64,000 nt of DNA from Pagrus major (GCF_040436345.1 NC_133223.1:17399113-17463112), one strand, 5' to 3'; shown: positions 39,536 to 51,796, numbered from the stretch's first letter. Program-made: numbers and translations. The notes: a model not told the origin generated them from the letters alone.

Positions 39536-41309
39536 AGCATCTATGTGCAGATCATTTATGGCAGGATGGTGGATTGGAAGCATCACTTTGTCTCAGCTTC
39601 TCTCTGAATCTATATATGACACGAGCCTCCACTTTTTACACGTACACAGGCACATAAGAGCCCGTGCACGCCGTATGGGCCCGCGCGTGCTCAGTGGGGA
39701 TCAGACAGTGGTCACTGGGGATGAAAACAGCGCTGAGAGGCTCGAGATTGTCTTTCCACATGTCTGTTTATGACCACTTTTGTTTGTGTCACAACTGATT
39801 GTGTAGCGTGGAGGGTCGGAGGTCAGAGCTGCAGTGGGTCATATTCAATAAAGGTATAAGTTGTGGAGCACGAGGGGAGTTTGATATCAGATTGATATAG
39901 TTATATAGTTGTTTATTTTGTGTGTGAAACAGTTTGTGATGAATGCCGCGTAATCTGGTTTTGGAGCAGGAGCAGCCCCTCTGACAGAGTTTTTGTTTGT
40001 CAGTTTGAACATTTGTGTTTCTATATAATAAAGACTTATGTGATTCTTATGTGACTCAAGTCAAAGTCTCAGTTTTCACTGAATAAAATCACCTTGAGAA
40101 GCTCCACTGAGAGCTCATGAGGATGTTTTTTTGTCGCGCAACCAAGCCGCTCGTTTCCATATAAGAGCTAATGAATGAAAATTAAGACAAAGAATAGTAT
40201 AAACTCATTATTTAATGGTTTTAAAAAAAATATTTGCTTCACTTATCGTGGAGGAATAATATTTTTGCTCGTAAATGTCACCCTTGACGCAGGAGAAGAG
40301 GCTGAATTTGCCCATGCAGCGCACATTTGGTGCATCTGTGAATGTTTGGTAAAAAAAAGGGGGCTCAAATGGCTCCACGTGCTTAGAAGAAAGACTCCTT
40401 TCCCATCAAACGTGATCCTTTTGTAAATGGCGCAAAACGAATGACGAAATAACCCCATAAAAATGAAAATATAATACGTTTTTGAGCAATTTGGAGGAAT
40501 TATAAAATACCACAGTGGCGCCGGGAAAATCCATTTCCTCACAATCAAAATATTTCTGAGAGGAGAAATTAAAAAGAAATCTCGACAAAGTGCCCACTGC
40601 AAACATTTAAATGCATAATCAGTAGAAATCTTTATTTTTTTCCAATATACTTCTCGCATCTCAATGCACAATACAAGGTAGAAAGCATGTACAAAAATAA
40701 AACCAAAAAGATTGCATATTGACATGAGGAGACAAATGCACAAATCAGAACCTTCTGGGGGCTTCGACCTGATATAAATACTGTTAAAACTGTGGGATTC
40801 ACGCACTGACTCTTTGCTTTGAATGCTTTGGCTTTCTTCTTTTTTTGTTTTCTTGAAGTGTGGAAAAAGCGCTCCAAACCAAAGCGAGCAGCGCCTGGGA
40901 GAGAAAATGCTGCTTGTCCGGCGGGTCAGGGGGTGTTGGGGTCAGTCCTTGCGGCTGAAATGTGTCCCCTGGATGAACCTGCCACTGCTGCTTTGTCGAC
41001 CTTCGGCTGAAATACCTTTTCAAGCTTCTCATCGTGAAGACTTCAGAAAGAAGACCTCCTCGGACTGGGAGAGCTTTGGGGCTTTTTTGTGTGTGTGTGT
41101 GTCCGAAGACAATGACGGTAGAAAACCAGAAATATCTGCCTTGAAAGGTGACGTGAAAGCCCCCCTCGGTTTTAGCTCGGTGTAAATGAAAAACTCGGAA
41201 GATTCCCACATTTTAACTAAGACTAAAACTTTGCATAAAGCCATGCTAATAATGCACATATTTTTTTTTTTTAGATTAATAAAAGTTTAACGAATACTTT
41301 TAATTAGAA

Positions 41310-41310
<1 letters not shown>

Positions 41311-41342
<32 letters not shown>

Positions 41343-41354
41343 TGTGTGTGTGTG
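41311..41354 (+). repeat. (TG)n microsatellite 3' of hoxd4a
   Basis: TG run with one interruption about 350 bp beyond the first hoxd4a poly(A) candidate. No other feature. Confidence 0.9.
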
Positions 41355-41654
41355 CTATACGAAAATGTACACGTTTCTTTTTAAACAAATAAATAATGAC
41401 GTAAAAAATCATATTATGAAAAATAGACACTTCTACTCCTAAGTAACCTGGATTTCCGATGAGAAACATCCAATATCAATCCGATGCCATGCAGGAACAA
41501 ATGATCTTTCATATCAGAGTTTCGAGAGAGCCTCTGAAAATGTACACTGTTTACACAGATGTCAGGAGAGATTTATAAGGGCACTCAGAATAGTATGCAC
41601 ACAGGAATGTCTTGCTTTTTGGGAATAATATTTAGGCTCCGAAAATTTCAAAGC

Positions 41655-41660
41655 TTTATT
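41655..41660 (-). terminator. Candidate hoxd4a poly(A) signal
   Basis: AATAAA on the minus strand about 650 nt after the hoxd4a stop codon. Additional AATAAA matches occur further on (near 40.63 kb), so longer 3' UTRs are possible. Confidence 0.4.
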
Positions 41661-42305
41661 GTACAAAATAAGTTAAAAACATAAAGGAGTCACAAAGATC
41701 TGAGGGATTCACGGGTTGTTGGGTTTTTTTGTCTTTGTTTTTTTGCAGCTAAACGAAAGTAGGTTGTGTTAGGCGTGCTGTGTGGAAATAATGCTTCCTT
41801 CAAGTATATATATATATGTATAAATATATATTGTGCGTTTTAATGTGAAGATTCAATCGGAGAAAAAAAAACTGAAATAACGAACGAAGGACTTCCCTGT
41901 TCATGGTGAAGTAATTAAATGTTTCAACCAGCGTGAATCCACGTGAGAGGAGCAGAAACACTTTGTTTTAAACCCATGAAATCAGCCGAGGTTTGCTCAT
42001 TAAACGTCCACAGAGGGGAGGGAAACGTCCAAAACAAATTAAATACCCAAAAAAAAAAAAAAAAAAAAAATCAAAGGCTTGTTTCGATGTTTTTGAGTCT
42101 CTCAAGAAAAAGAGGCTCAACTTTCAAACTCAAGGCTGATTGATTTTTTTCTGACTCTGTCTTGAGTCAAAAAAAACACTGCTGGGGTCATTTTTGTTAA
42201 ATAAAAAAAAGGCTAAAAACGACATCAGTCCATGCAAAAGTCAGATGCAACCCAAGTCTCTTTTTTATGTACAGTTAATTTCTAAAAGCCACCTCTCTCC
42301 TTGTC

Positions 42306-43441
42306 TTATAATGACGTGATATCAGTCTGGCTGTCCTTCTGAATGCTCTGCAGATGGCTGGAGGCTGGTGCAGATCTGCCCTTGGTGTTGGGCAGTTTGT
42401 GATCTTTCTTCCATTTCATCCGTCTGTTCTGAAACCAGATTTTGATCTGCCTCTCGGAGAGACAAAGAGTGTGGGCAATCTCAATCCGCCGCCGCCTGGT
42501 CAGATACCTGTTAAAATGAAACTCCTTCTCAAGCTCCAGAACCTGCTGCCGGGTGTAAGCTGTTCTGGACCGTTTGGGCTCGGATCCTGTGTAGTCCGGG
42601 TTCACTGGGAGAAAGAAAACAGAAGAGGAGGAAGGAAAAAAAAAGAAAGTCACCAAATGTGGCCAAAGCAGCATGCAGGCAAAAAACAATACAGCATGAG
42701 GAGTCTCTCTCTCTGCACCCGGGGCGCTCAAACTTTAAGGAAACGCACAAGGAAGAGAGGCGAGGAAATAATGAAGGATTTAAGCTGAATTTAAGCAGAT
42801 TTGCTGCAGATTTAAGCTCCATTACAAGCGGTCAATATGTGTTTTCAGGAGCTTTCAGGCGCTCACCTAGCGGCCTATTTCCTGAGCTATAAAAATTTAT
42901 GACTTGTGTAATTGGCGAGGCCTTTCAAAGACTCTCATAAATATTACACTGAATGATTCCTGAAGTACAGGTCTCAGCTGCTCCATAAGAGAAGTACTAG
43001 TAGCCTAGTAGTAGTAGTAGAAATCTTACCGGTAGTTACGTGGACTTTCTTCATCCAGGGGTAAACTACTGCAGGCTGCTTGGCTTGTATCCCATTTTGG
43101 CTCTTTGTGTTTTGTTGCTGTCCACAAGTCCGAGGTCCGGACACTTGGACCGGGGGCCCTGGCTCAGTCTGTGCGTTAAAAGGGCTCGACTGGCCGGATC
43201 TCTCTTGCACATGACCCCGTGGCTGCACTGTGCTGGAGTCCTGCACAGTGTTGCAGCTGAAGGGCTGCTCCGTGTAGTTTGACCGTGGGTAGATCCCTGC
43301 ATGGTGAAAGTCTGTGTCCTGCGTTGGACTGAAGTAGTCCGAGCCCTGCTCAGGTATATAGTTATTTTGTGAATATTCCTCGCACGGAGGAAATTTGGGA
43401 TCCACATACTTGGAGTTCACCATATACGAACTCATGGCCAT
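42306..43441 (-). CDS. hoxd4a: Homeobox protein Hox-D4a (two exons)
   Basis: Deformed-class homeodomain transcription factor that sets hindbrain (posterior rhombomere) and cervical identity. Exon 1 runs 43441-43030 (donor ACCG|GTAAG) and exon 2 runs 42604-42306 (acceptor CTCCCAG|TGAACC). The junction codon is valine, the intron is 425 bp and the product is 236 residues. The chosen start gives [20 protein letters not shown], a near-perfect Hox4 N-terminus; the reading frame stays open 20 codons further upstream. The YPWM Pbx-binding hexapeptide is at residues 127-130 ([11 protein letters not shown]). The homeodomain is about 147-206 with the Hox4 basic stretch [19 protein letters not shown]. 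The tail LPNTKGRS is typical of group 4, but the poly-serine tract of human HOXD4 is absent. mir-10b lies about 1 kb upstream on the same strand. A strong splice acceptor 6 nt before the ATG suggests that some transcripts start further upstream. Confidence 0.97.
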
Positions 43442-43447
43442 TAATTT
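43442..43447 (-). other. hoxd4a: hoxd4a 5' UTR splice acceptor abutting the start codon
   Basis: The minus strand reads ATTTTCTACCTTCAG|AAATTA followed directly by ATG, an acceptor only 6 nt from the hoxd4a start. It would let upstream exons (candidates end at 47235 and 50406) splice onto the coding exon, making mir-10b intronic in such transcripts. Unspliced transcripts from the proximal promoter at about 43.55 kb would simply read through it. Confidence 0.55.
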
Positions 43448-43543
43448 CTGAAGGTAGAAAATACTAATTTTTCTCGAGTTGTCTTTTTTTCCTCCCTCCA
43501 TAAAGCCCTCCTACTTGGTGTCAACTGAATAAAGTTAGCGAAC

Positions 43544-43564
43544 CATGTGACCAGATCGGCCAAT
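43544..43564 (-). promoter_or_regulatory. hoxd4a proximal E-box/CCAAT module
   Basis: CATGTG (43544-43549), then ACC, then CCAAT (43560-43564) on the plus strand, about 100-120 bp upstream of the hoxd4a ATG. It has the same order as at hoxd10a (CACATGAC..CCAAT). This fits the USF/NF-Y pair known from the Hoxb4 promoter. Confidence 0.5.
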
Positions 43565-44414
43565 CGAGGTGATGCTGGTCCATAAACGGGTAAACATACA
43601 ACTAAAAGCAATTTCGTCTAACTTAGGAGGAACCAGAATTAGACCCTGGTGGAAAAAAACAAACAAATATCGACCCGAAGCATCTGCGTGCGCATTTTGG
43701 ATCATAAAATCGCGTTCTGGAAAAATAATTAAAAACACACGTAGCTCCAATTTACTTTAATATTTAACTTTAAAAATGATAAAAACAAATAAACATGGGA
43801 AATAAGAAACAGAAGGTGTTTTTATCCGAGCGGAAAAAAAAGAAATATATCTCAGTTTCTCAGCTCTAACTTGAAGGCATGGAGTTGAACAGAGACAGCA
43901 ACAAAAGCTACAAAAAGCCCCGTGGCATAAAAGCAGCGAATAATGACTGAGGACAATTGATGGACACTGTCTTTGTCAAGAAGGGGTCATCCAAAAGTTA
44001 CACGAATCTCATCACTTCATCTGCTCCCATCCCTTTGAAAAAAAAAAGAGGATCCTATTGGCCAGCAGCAGCAGCAGCCTCTGGGAATCAATAATGTAGA
44101 GACACAAACGACTCACAGGAGGGAGAAGCTACAGCTGGAGTGTTGTTGTGGCTTTCTTTTTAGCAAATACCGCTCTGGTATTTCATCCAAACACAGAGAA
44201 ATAAACAGGAAATAAAAGCCCCCTCTTGATTATGTGTGTTTCATGTGAAGCATTCTGCGGATTAAAGAGTTGAAACACGCCCCTGAGCTCTTATTCTGAA
44301 ATATGTGCTGCTGTCAGATTTACGCCCTCATTCATAACCTGTCACTGTAGCTTCTGACAGCACATGCGCACCAGGCACCTGATAAATGGCAATAAGTCAA
44401 TAAATCGAAGTTTT

Positions 44415-44500
44415 TTCATCGACCATATACTCCCCTAGAATCGAATCTGTGACTGTGGTTTCATCACACAAATTCGGTTCTACAGGGTATATATAGACGA
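44415..44500 (-). ncRNA. mir10b: microRNA mir-10b precursor hairpin
   Basis: Read on the minus strand, the 5' arm carries the miR-10 mature sequence. It occupies 44489-44468, begins TACCCTGTAGAACCG, and the A at position 12 gives the 10b form rather than 10a. The 3' arm carries a complementary star strand at 44450-44429, containing GATTCGATTCTAGGGG. The flanks pair further (CTATATA with TATATGG-type sequence) to close a stem of about 35 bp with a short loop. Vertebrate miR-10 genes sit just upstream of group-4 Hox genes, and miR-10b is the HoxD-linked form. Here the hairpin lies about 1 kb upstream of the hoxd4a start codon on the same strand, which supports the HoxD assignment. Likely targets within this window are hoxd10a and hoxd3a. 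Confidence 0.97.
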
Positions 44501-44847
44501 CGGCAAGCGACACCGGCCACTCTTTAGCAACACGACCGCAGGAGCTTTATTTGTGGCCAAGCAACATTCACAAAGTGGCTCAGAGTCAGGATAAACAGAA
44601 ACATCAGAGGAGCAAGGTTACATGAGGAAAGAAGAGGGCGAAAATGCGCTCTGGGGAAGTCTTATTACAGGCTGTAATAATGTCTTTTAACACATTTTGA
44701 TGGTTTCCTTTCTCTGACATAAGCATCTCCTTGAGTTTAGAGGCTTCTGTGATCTTTATGTTGTTGGTTTGAACCAAAGTTGGCCGCACAGTAGCTTTAA
44801 AAGTCATGTCAGTGGGCCACAGGCTCCATTTGCAATCCTCTGCAATT

Positions 44848-45172
44848 TTAAAGAGGCACTATGTAGTTTTAGAGAAGAGGTTCAAACTCAGAAGTGTAAT
44901 ATTTACAATATTAATAAGGCAGTAATACAAACTCAGAAATGTCTATCTTTTCCATAAGTGATTAAACAAGCTGTTCTCAGAGGAAAATAAGGTTTGAAGC
45001 TAGAAAGGTGGCAGGGTCCACCAAATATAAACAAAGTCAAACAGTATGAAACTGTGCTGTCATTTAAGATAAGTTCGTTAATACAGTAATGGAAATAAAA
45101 AGGGTTTGTTTGGCATAATAAAATCAGTCTACCAGTCTCTTTCCTCCCCAGAGCTACATGAGGCACCTTTAA
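44848..45172 (-). mobile_element. MITE family A, copy 3, next to mir-10b
   Basis: Inverted copy of the same element: the core GAAGCTAGAAAGGTGGCAGG is the complement of copies 1 and 2. Ends read TTAAAGAGGCACTATGTAG and CTACATGAGGCACCTTTAA. It lies about 350 bp upstream of the mir-10b hairpin. Confidence 0.75.
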
Positions 45173-47234
45173 GCAGAAAAATGAGAAGAAAAAGACAGAA
45201 ACTATCAGCCAGTGTCTCAGGTCAACCGAGGTTTCACTCCAGTAGGTCATCTTCCCTCCATCAAGTTCACAAGAGGAAGAAAAACACCTTCTTTAAATGA
45301 TCAAAACAACTTTCCACTGGTGTGAGCTGTCACCTCATAATCAAAGATAGCCTCACAGTAACGAAATAAACTCAGATAACTGATACTTGCTGCTAATTCA
45401 GAGGAGCTTATCACCACTGCCCCTCCTCGAGAGATGAGGCTGGAGGCCGCCGAGGTCAAACTAAATCATTTACAAACTTATCCAGAAGTTCAATTATTTT
45501 GGGGCCTGGTGACAGCTCAAAGGGTGCAAAAGTTTACCAATTCCCCGTCAGCCATTAACTAAAGCTCCATGACGGCCGCTGCAGCTCCCTCTGACACATC
45601 CTCACGAGTCACACCAAGCTGGGACGAGTTCAGATATTTTACAAAATAACCAGGACGAGTAGAATTATTTCTTTCAAGTACATGAAAGTAATATTATAAT
45701 AATGTAATTTCGTTCATATTGTATATCAGCCTCGGTGGGAGAGTTTACAGTCTGATATGTTACATATTCATGGCAGCTACATGGCGCTTTGACTCAGTCA
45801 CTGTCTAAATTAAATGATTTAATTGTAATGTCAGGTTTGAATTTAGGTCCTTTTGATTTGAGGCACTGGGTTTCCATCACTGTGGGAAAAGCTTTAATAA
45901 AGGTTGAGTCAGACGTGTTTTCTTCCTCTTCTAATAAGAAATAAAGGCACGTAGGAAGACCTTAACCAGCTGATTATATTCAGGATGACGCACCAAGTCG
46001 TTTAATTTAACGTGACGTTTTGGCCACAGTTATATTTGAGCGTGATTCATCTTGTCAAGTTGAAAGTTATAAATAAAAAATACAATAAATTGATAAATAA
46101 AACAGAAGGGATCGATATGAGCGCAGTCAGGACGCATGCGTGTCTTTTTTCTGCTTTACGCTCAAGTTTGAACAAAAACGTAAAATATTCGTTTCAACCA
46201 CAGTCAAAAAACAAATGAGAGAATCTGTAAAAACTCGGTCTTGATCTTCACATTTCAATATTTGTGAGACAGCCTGACCTGTCTTTCACCTTCCCCTGCC
46301 AGTCCTTCAGACGGGTCAAAGCCGAGAAACACAACAAAAGAATGATAAAGTCAGCGTTTCCTGGCAGCTTGTGTTCAACCAAAGGCCAACTAGTCCAGCT
46401 TCAGTCTTTTTTCACTACGATTCCTGGATTTTACCGTGAAAAAAGCTGCAAATTGAGAGTTTGAGAGCGACAGAAAACACGAGGCCTATTTAATCTAATT
46501 TGCGGGCGAAGTGAGGGAGCATTTCTGACTCATAGAAATGGAAAATAGGGCTTAAATTCCCCCTCTACTTTGAATTCAATATTATTTAACGATTATTAGA
46601 CGTGTTTTCCATCAGTGAGTGGTGGAATAAATCATTTAAAAGCCCTGCAGAAGAAATGCACCAGGCCTGCAGCGAGTAACAGCCACATAACGTGACAAAT
46701 AAAAATGAAATATTCTTGTAACCTCGGTGCTGTTTTTAGCTGTTTATTAATTTCGATGTAATTAAAGCTGAAGCTCAGATTGTCACAAAAACGAATTGTG
46801 AGCTAGGAAAATTGCAACAGAAGCAGAATTGGCACGTGTTTTATATATATACACATAATTAGGCCTTCCAGATATTTCAACAAATCCTTCAGAAAATCTC
46901 AAACAACAGCAGTCTGGGGGACAACAGGTTGATTTCTCCGCCTCCAAGCAAACAAGCACCACAAAGCTATGATCTATAACGACATCATGTAGCAGAGAAG
47001 CAGAGCAACAACTTGAACAACACACATCCAACAAAGCATCGATTGAGTCTTAAAAGGTTTAAACCCAAACCGAGCGCCGTAATGAGATTAAACACCATTT
47101 CCTTACAGCAGCGCATCATCTAAAGCATCTCTGTTCGTCCTGGACACGCACTGTGGCCGCTTTTAGAGGCAGGAAACAGTGTAGTGTGACATCACACGCC
47201 CATAGCACGAGCATAATGATAAAACGCAGCTTAC
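45173..47234. other. Intergenic, upstream of mir-10b
   Basis: No coding sequence recognised; mostly A/T-rich unique sequence. Transcripts from the candidate exons at 47.2 and 50.4 kb would cross it as intron. Confidence 0.4.
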
Positions 47235-47424
47235 CGCCGAGCCCGCAACACATGGCACAGCACCGAGGAGCAAGCCCGCCGCAGGGAGAGTCCGCCCGGT
47301 CCAGTCCGCTGCCAATTGACGCTCTATTCCAACCCATCTGGACCGTCTTACTAATACACAATGAGAATTATATTTTGGCTTGTCAAGTCCCGGGCCATAA
47401 AACAAACTTTAATGGCATCACGTG
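47235..47424 (-). other. Candidate distal first exon of hoxd4a/pri-mir-10b
   Basis: On the minus strand a GC-rich stretch ends in a strong donor (CTCGGCG|GTAAGC, exon end 47235). Upstream of it are an inverted CCAAT box (47312-47316) and an E-box CACGTG (47419-47424), and beyond those ATAAA-type caudal/Hox motifs (CCATAAA near 47395 and 47460). The arrangement resembles a promoter with a short non-coding exon. The nearest good acceptor on this strand is the hoxd4a one at 43447, with mir-10b inside the intron. Inference from splice and promoter motifs only. Confidence 0.35.
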
Positions 47425-48595
47425 TTTCCTCGCAGCCACTCACAACACCGCGCAGGCCCATAAATAACCCTCAAAGTTGCACTTACTCAATAACGCCGAT
47501 TACACTGATGTGCACTGAGGAAAAGTCGTGGAGAGGAAGAGAGGAAGCTGGGAGTTTATAGGAAGGTCGCAACTGTCAGGATGTTACTGGGAATAGAAGT
47601 GCACTTGGATAAAAAAGAAAGTATTTTATTTTGGTAGTCCATTTATTTGCACATTATACTTATATACAACTAATAAAATGCTTTAACTCAAAACAAAGTC
47701 TGCTACTTAGACAACTGTGTCTCTGACTGGTAACATTTATCATTTTATGACCTGTTGTCCATTTATTTAAGTCAAGGATTATTTTATTTTTTTATTCATT
47801 TTTTCGCCCCAGATCTGATTCTATCATCTCACTGAAGCCTGTTGACCTCTAACAGTGCGAACAAAAACACGCATGCATGATCTGTGCTCAAATACATTAT
47901 TTCTCTCCCCAGTGAACCTGACACAATAAGACTGATGTCATTCATTCATCCGGGCCAATCCCAGAGCGCACAGCACCGCTGCCCCTCCTCTCCTCTCCTC
48001 TCCTCTCCTACTGCACAGAGCTGATGTGATGATGTGGGGCAGGTATGATAAATGGAAGGGCATCAGATCAGAGGCTTGTCACTTTTTACATGCATGTACT
48101 CATAAAAAAGGAGATTTCCCCTGCAGGTAATTAGTGGCCTCCTCGGTGTTTTATAAGTAGCTGAACTCACATTGTTCCCGCTCTAATACGAGGCCTGTGC
48201 AGTTTTAAATGCAGTCATTTTGCTTTCAGCCTCAGCAGCATTCATAAAAACCACCTCCTCTGACATCAGCATGAGGAGGATGTCATGCAAACTCTCATGA
48301 ATCTGTGTGAAGATGTTCAAACAGCTGAAGTCAGTGAAGCTACAGCTTGTTTAGCATCTTTAACTGAAGTGGTCTCTGCTAATAAAGTCTCCTCTGATTA
48401 ATTAATGACAATAAACAGCTGTTTGCTTCTTGCTGTAGAACAACTAATGGGTTTGTGGAGCACGAGAACACTTAAAGATCCCACAAAACACCAAATGCGG
48501 CAATAAAAAGGCAAATAAATCACACACAAATGCTGAACTTGGTGATCTTTTTTACACACAGAGCTCCAAAAACCACTTTCAAAAGTGAACCACGT

Positions 48596-48620
48596 CACGT
48601 GACCACGTGTCTCAGCCAAT
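48596..48620 (-). promoter_or_regulatory. Orphan E-box pair plus CCAAT module
   Basis: TCACGTGACCACGTGT holds two overlapping-type E-boxes (48596-48601 and 48604-48609), followed by CCAAT at 48616-48620. The arrangement matches the proximal Hox promoters in this window, but no coding gene lies just downstream on the minus strand. It falls between mir-10b and hoxd9a, where tetrapods have hoxd8. It could be a distal hoxd4a/mir-10b promoter or a relic. Confidence 0.4.
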
Positions 48621-50405
48621 CACCGTGCTCAGGAAAAGCCTGCTGAACGTGTCCAGAGAGGCAGACTGTTGGGCAACAGCGCCTTCTGCTGGCACTTTAA
48701 CGACCTCTCCTCTGTTCCACTGCAAAAAATGTCCAACAACACTGACAAATACTTTCACTTTATCACGGGTTTGATGGAAATATGGAAGAAATGTGCAAGA
48801 CGGGAGAAGAAGCTGCAAATTCTGCATGCGAGTTAGTTCATTTCAATATTATTTGAATTAAATAGAGGTGTCTTAATTCAAGAGGGCTGATGAGTCTTGA
48901 TGAGACTGGGTTTAATTAAGCTCTAGATAGATAGATCAATAGCTTTATTAATTCCCGAAGGTAAATTAGGTTCATTTAAACCAATGAAACTGCACGTGAC
49001 TCAAGAGAAATCATCTCAGCCTTTCGCAAAATTATTTTCCTTGTGGTTTTTTTGTAATATGTTGAAAAAATAGAATTCAACAGAGTGTCGTGCAAATGTT
49101 TTGCAGTGTAGATGTTTTTATTGCTTGTGATTATGCCGATGAAGCGAAATAAACTCGTGTCTCGTGATGATTTTGATGTGAACACAGAAACTTGTCAATG
49201 AACGAGTCATTTCGTCTCACTGCAAAACGAAAAGAATGAAGAGGTAACACAAATAACAGCTTTTTAAAAACACCTTTTAGGTTTAATGTAAGCTAACAGG
49301 AAGAAATGTTTGTTTACTCTGTTTCACAATAATCCAAAAGAGTCTAATTTTGGACTACAACAAGTCTGCAGGGGGTTAAACGAGGGTGGAAAGGGGAAAC
49401 CACATCCATTCATGCAAACTATCTGTTCTAATGTGAGCAGGGCCTGCGGTCAGACATCGTTCTACATAATAAGAAGTTAGAAAAACACACAGATATCGTG
49501 TGGGATATCCACATTGTCAGATTACACAACAGTGTAAAGCCATGTCTAATTTGCTCAGGCTTCTTCTTGCGCCTCTCTCCTCTCTCAGGGTCCATTTTGC
49601 CGCATTGCAGTAAGGCTGTAAATACTTTCGCAGCTGCCTGTCAGGCCACAGTGAAATACTGTCTTTGTCTAGTTGGCCCCATCTCCAAGCAGCTGAACAC
49701 TGCTATGAAAACTCAACTTCTTCTGCCAGACTCGCATATGTGGAATAAAGCAAGGCAAACATTCTTCTGTGTGAAATTCTGTGCAGCATTTTAGCAAGTG
49801 AGCAAGTGTGGGGGGAAATACAGTGTCTTCATGAGACCAGTGCAGATATTCTGGAAGCTAAAGAAATGCTAAATGATAAAAAAAAAAAAAAAATGTGGGA
49901 TCACTGCCATCTTAGAAGCTAGAGGATAATAAAAGGTTTGTCGACGTGCAATAAGGAGCTTCAAATTGGAAACGAAAGGGGAACTCTGTGGTTCAATACA
50001 TGGAGCTCTCTTCTAAATAACTGCATCAGAAAAATACAGCTCAGACACCATCATCACAAACACAAGATACATTTCTGCAGAATAATCTAGAAATAAAAGG
50101 TGAGAGCCACGATGAAGAAACATGAAAACATGTCATAATAAAGTTGATTATTACTATAAAGAAAATATTTCTCTTTGATTCTTGCCACATAAAGGCACAT
50201 TTTCACTAATACCAACATCATTATTAGCCTTTTCTGCGTTTAAACTACAAAAGCTTTGTATTTCAACACATCCAGCAACGTGTGAAATTACCCGAAAGCC
50301 CTTACCCTGCTGCTAATTTACATGACTAATGAAACAGGAAGCTGTCAAACTTCACATGCAGACACACGCGCGTAAATAAAGTCCATTATGACACAGAAAG
50401 CTTAC

Positions 50406-50494
50406 CTATAGCCGGGAGGTAATCCATGTTCATTCTCTGAGGTTTACCTCTGCGGAACATTTTTGATAAAGCTGTGAAGAGCAAGATCTGCTTC

Positions 50495-50528
<34 letters not shown>

Positions 50529-50789
50529 TCTGCTACTTGCATGAAGATGTCAGATCTGTAGAAAAGTTGAAACGCTCCTCTTGTCATCCAGCAGAACGAG
50601 CATCTCAGTGCCGCAAATATGCGCCGATCGGACGTTTTATGAGACGAATGCGATTTTTAAGAAAGCCGACCGTGGCGCATCGGTTTGAACGCCATAGACT
50701 CAGAATGCAGTGGGAAAAAAATCGCCTGGGAAATCAGGAAAAGAGCCATGAAGACGTTTGCCTCTCACACATGACCAGTGGCATCCAAT
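50406..50789 (-). other. Candidate distal promoter and first exon upstream of mir-10b
   Basis: The plus strand reads CACATGACC (E-box 50768-50773) and then CCAAT (50785-50789), the same order and spacing class as the hoxd4a and hoxd10a proximal promoters. About 360 bp downstream on the minus strand is a strong donor GGCTATAG|GTAAGC (exon end 50406). A short open frame (MFRRGKPQRMNMDYLPAIG) runs up to the donor; it would not be in frame with hoxd4a after splicing to 43447. This may be the fish counterpart of the mammalian distal Hoxd4 promoter. Usage is unproven. Confidence 0.4.
50489..50530 (+). repeat. (CTG)n trinucleotide run in the candidate distal exon
   Basis: About eight consecutive CTG units plus CTTCTG variants, within the proposed distal hoxd4a/mir-10b first exon. 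On the transcribed strand it reads CAG. Confidence 0.85.
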
Positions 50790-51794
50790 GACAGGCGATG
50801 GAGGCACATAAAAAGGTCTATTACCAAGTTGTAAATTGTCCCCGCACAAAAAGGAATTTCGACTGCAGCAATTCTCCCCATCTTTGCTGCATAATGGCAG
50901 AAGCCCCTCCATGTCCTCTGGAGGAAAACAAGAGGGGCTTTCCCTCCTGTTTTTTTTTTCCTTCTTCTTTTTTTGTTTCTGTCACACAACTATGAAATGT
51001 TAAATCTTAGAGCCCTTAGATTTTAGCCTTGAAATGTTTCAGCTTCATCATAACGCACATTCTTTAGCAGAACAGAAAATAGAAGATTTTAAAATGTAAA
51101 ATGTGCCACTTTTCCTTGAACATATGGCAGAATCATGATGACGCAACGTTTTTGCTTCGCTCAGGATGAAAGTCGACATATTTTATTTAATAAAAAAATA
51201 AGAATTCATTAGATTTTTTTATCTGAGCGGTTTTTGCGTCGAATTGAAGCTTTTAGCGCGACGGAATTAATTACTTTCTTTTATTTTTGTTGCTTTTCAG
51301 GGAGCGGCCCTTACACCGACTGTTAACAAAATGTCACATGATACAACCAGCTATTTTATTCGGATTTATTACGACTAAAACTGGTGCGTAAAAATGTGCG
51401 TAAAATCATCAAAAATAGCCTAAAACTGAGACATTGGCCTTCTCCGAGTTGTTGCTCCACTATTGCTCGAGACGACAAAATATGTTTTTAAATCGATCTG
51501 TGTGTTTCCTGCTCCACATCATCGCTACAGGCCTGCTGTTATTCATACATATGAGGACGAAATGAGAGAGAAATAAATGATGATATATGAAAACGTTTCA
51601 CACTATTGACCCTCGAGATTTAAAGGCTAAATATTGCAGCTGCAGCTCTCCTCCGTGTGTACACTTCTGCAGCAGCATAAAAGGAATTTCTTTCATTTCA
51701 TTCTCGTTCATCTGGTCGCATGCCAGAGTCAGCACTGTGCGATTTATAGTCAGGCTATGGCTCGCTCTCTGGTTTCCTGTCTTATAGCTTTGTG

Positions 51795-51796
<2 letters not shown>

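Noticed and set aside
39808-39834. GGGTCG/AGGTCA/GGGTCA half-sites as a second retinoic-acid element
   Set aside because: Half-site spacings (1 and 10) and a mismatched first half-site do not give a standard DR2 or DR5.
40243-40806. 187-codon minus-strand open frame 3' of hoxd4a
   Set aside because: Hydrophobic, A/T-driven composition, no recognisable domain and no supporting splice or start context; most likely chance.
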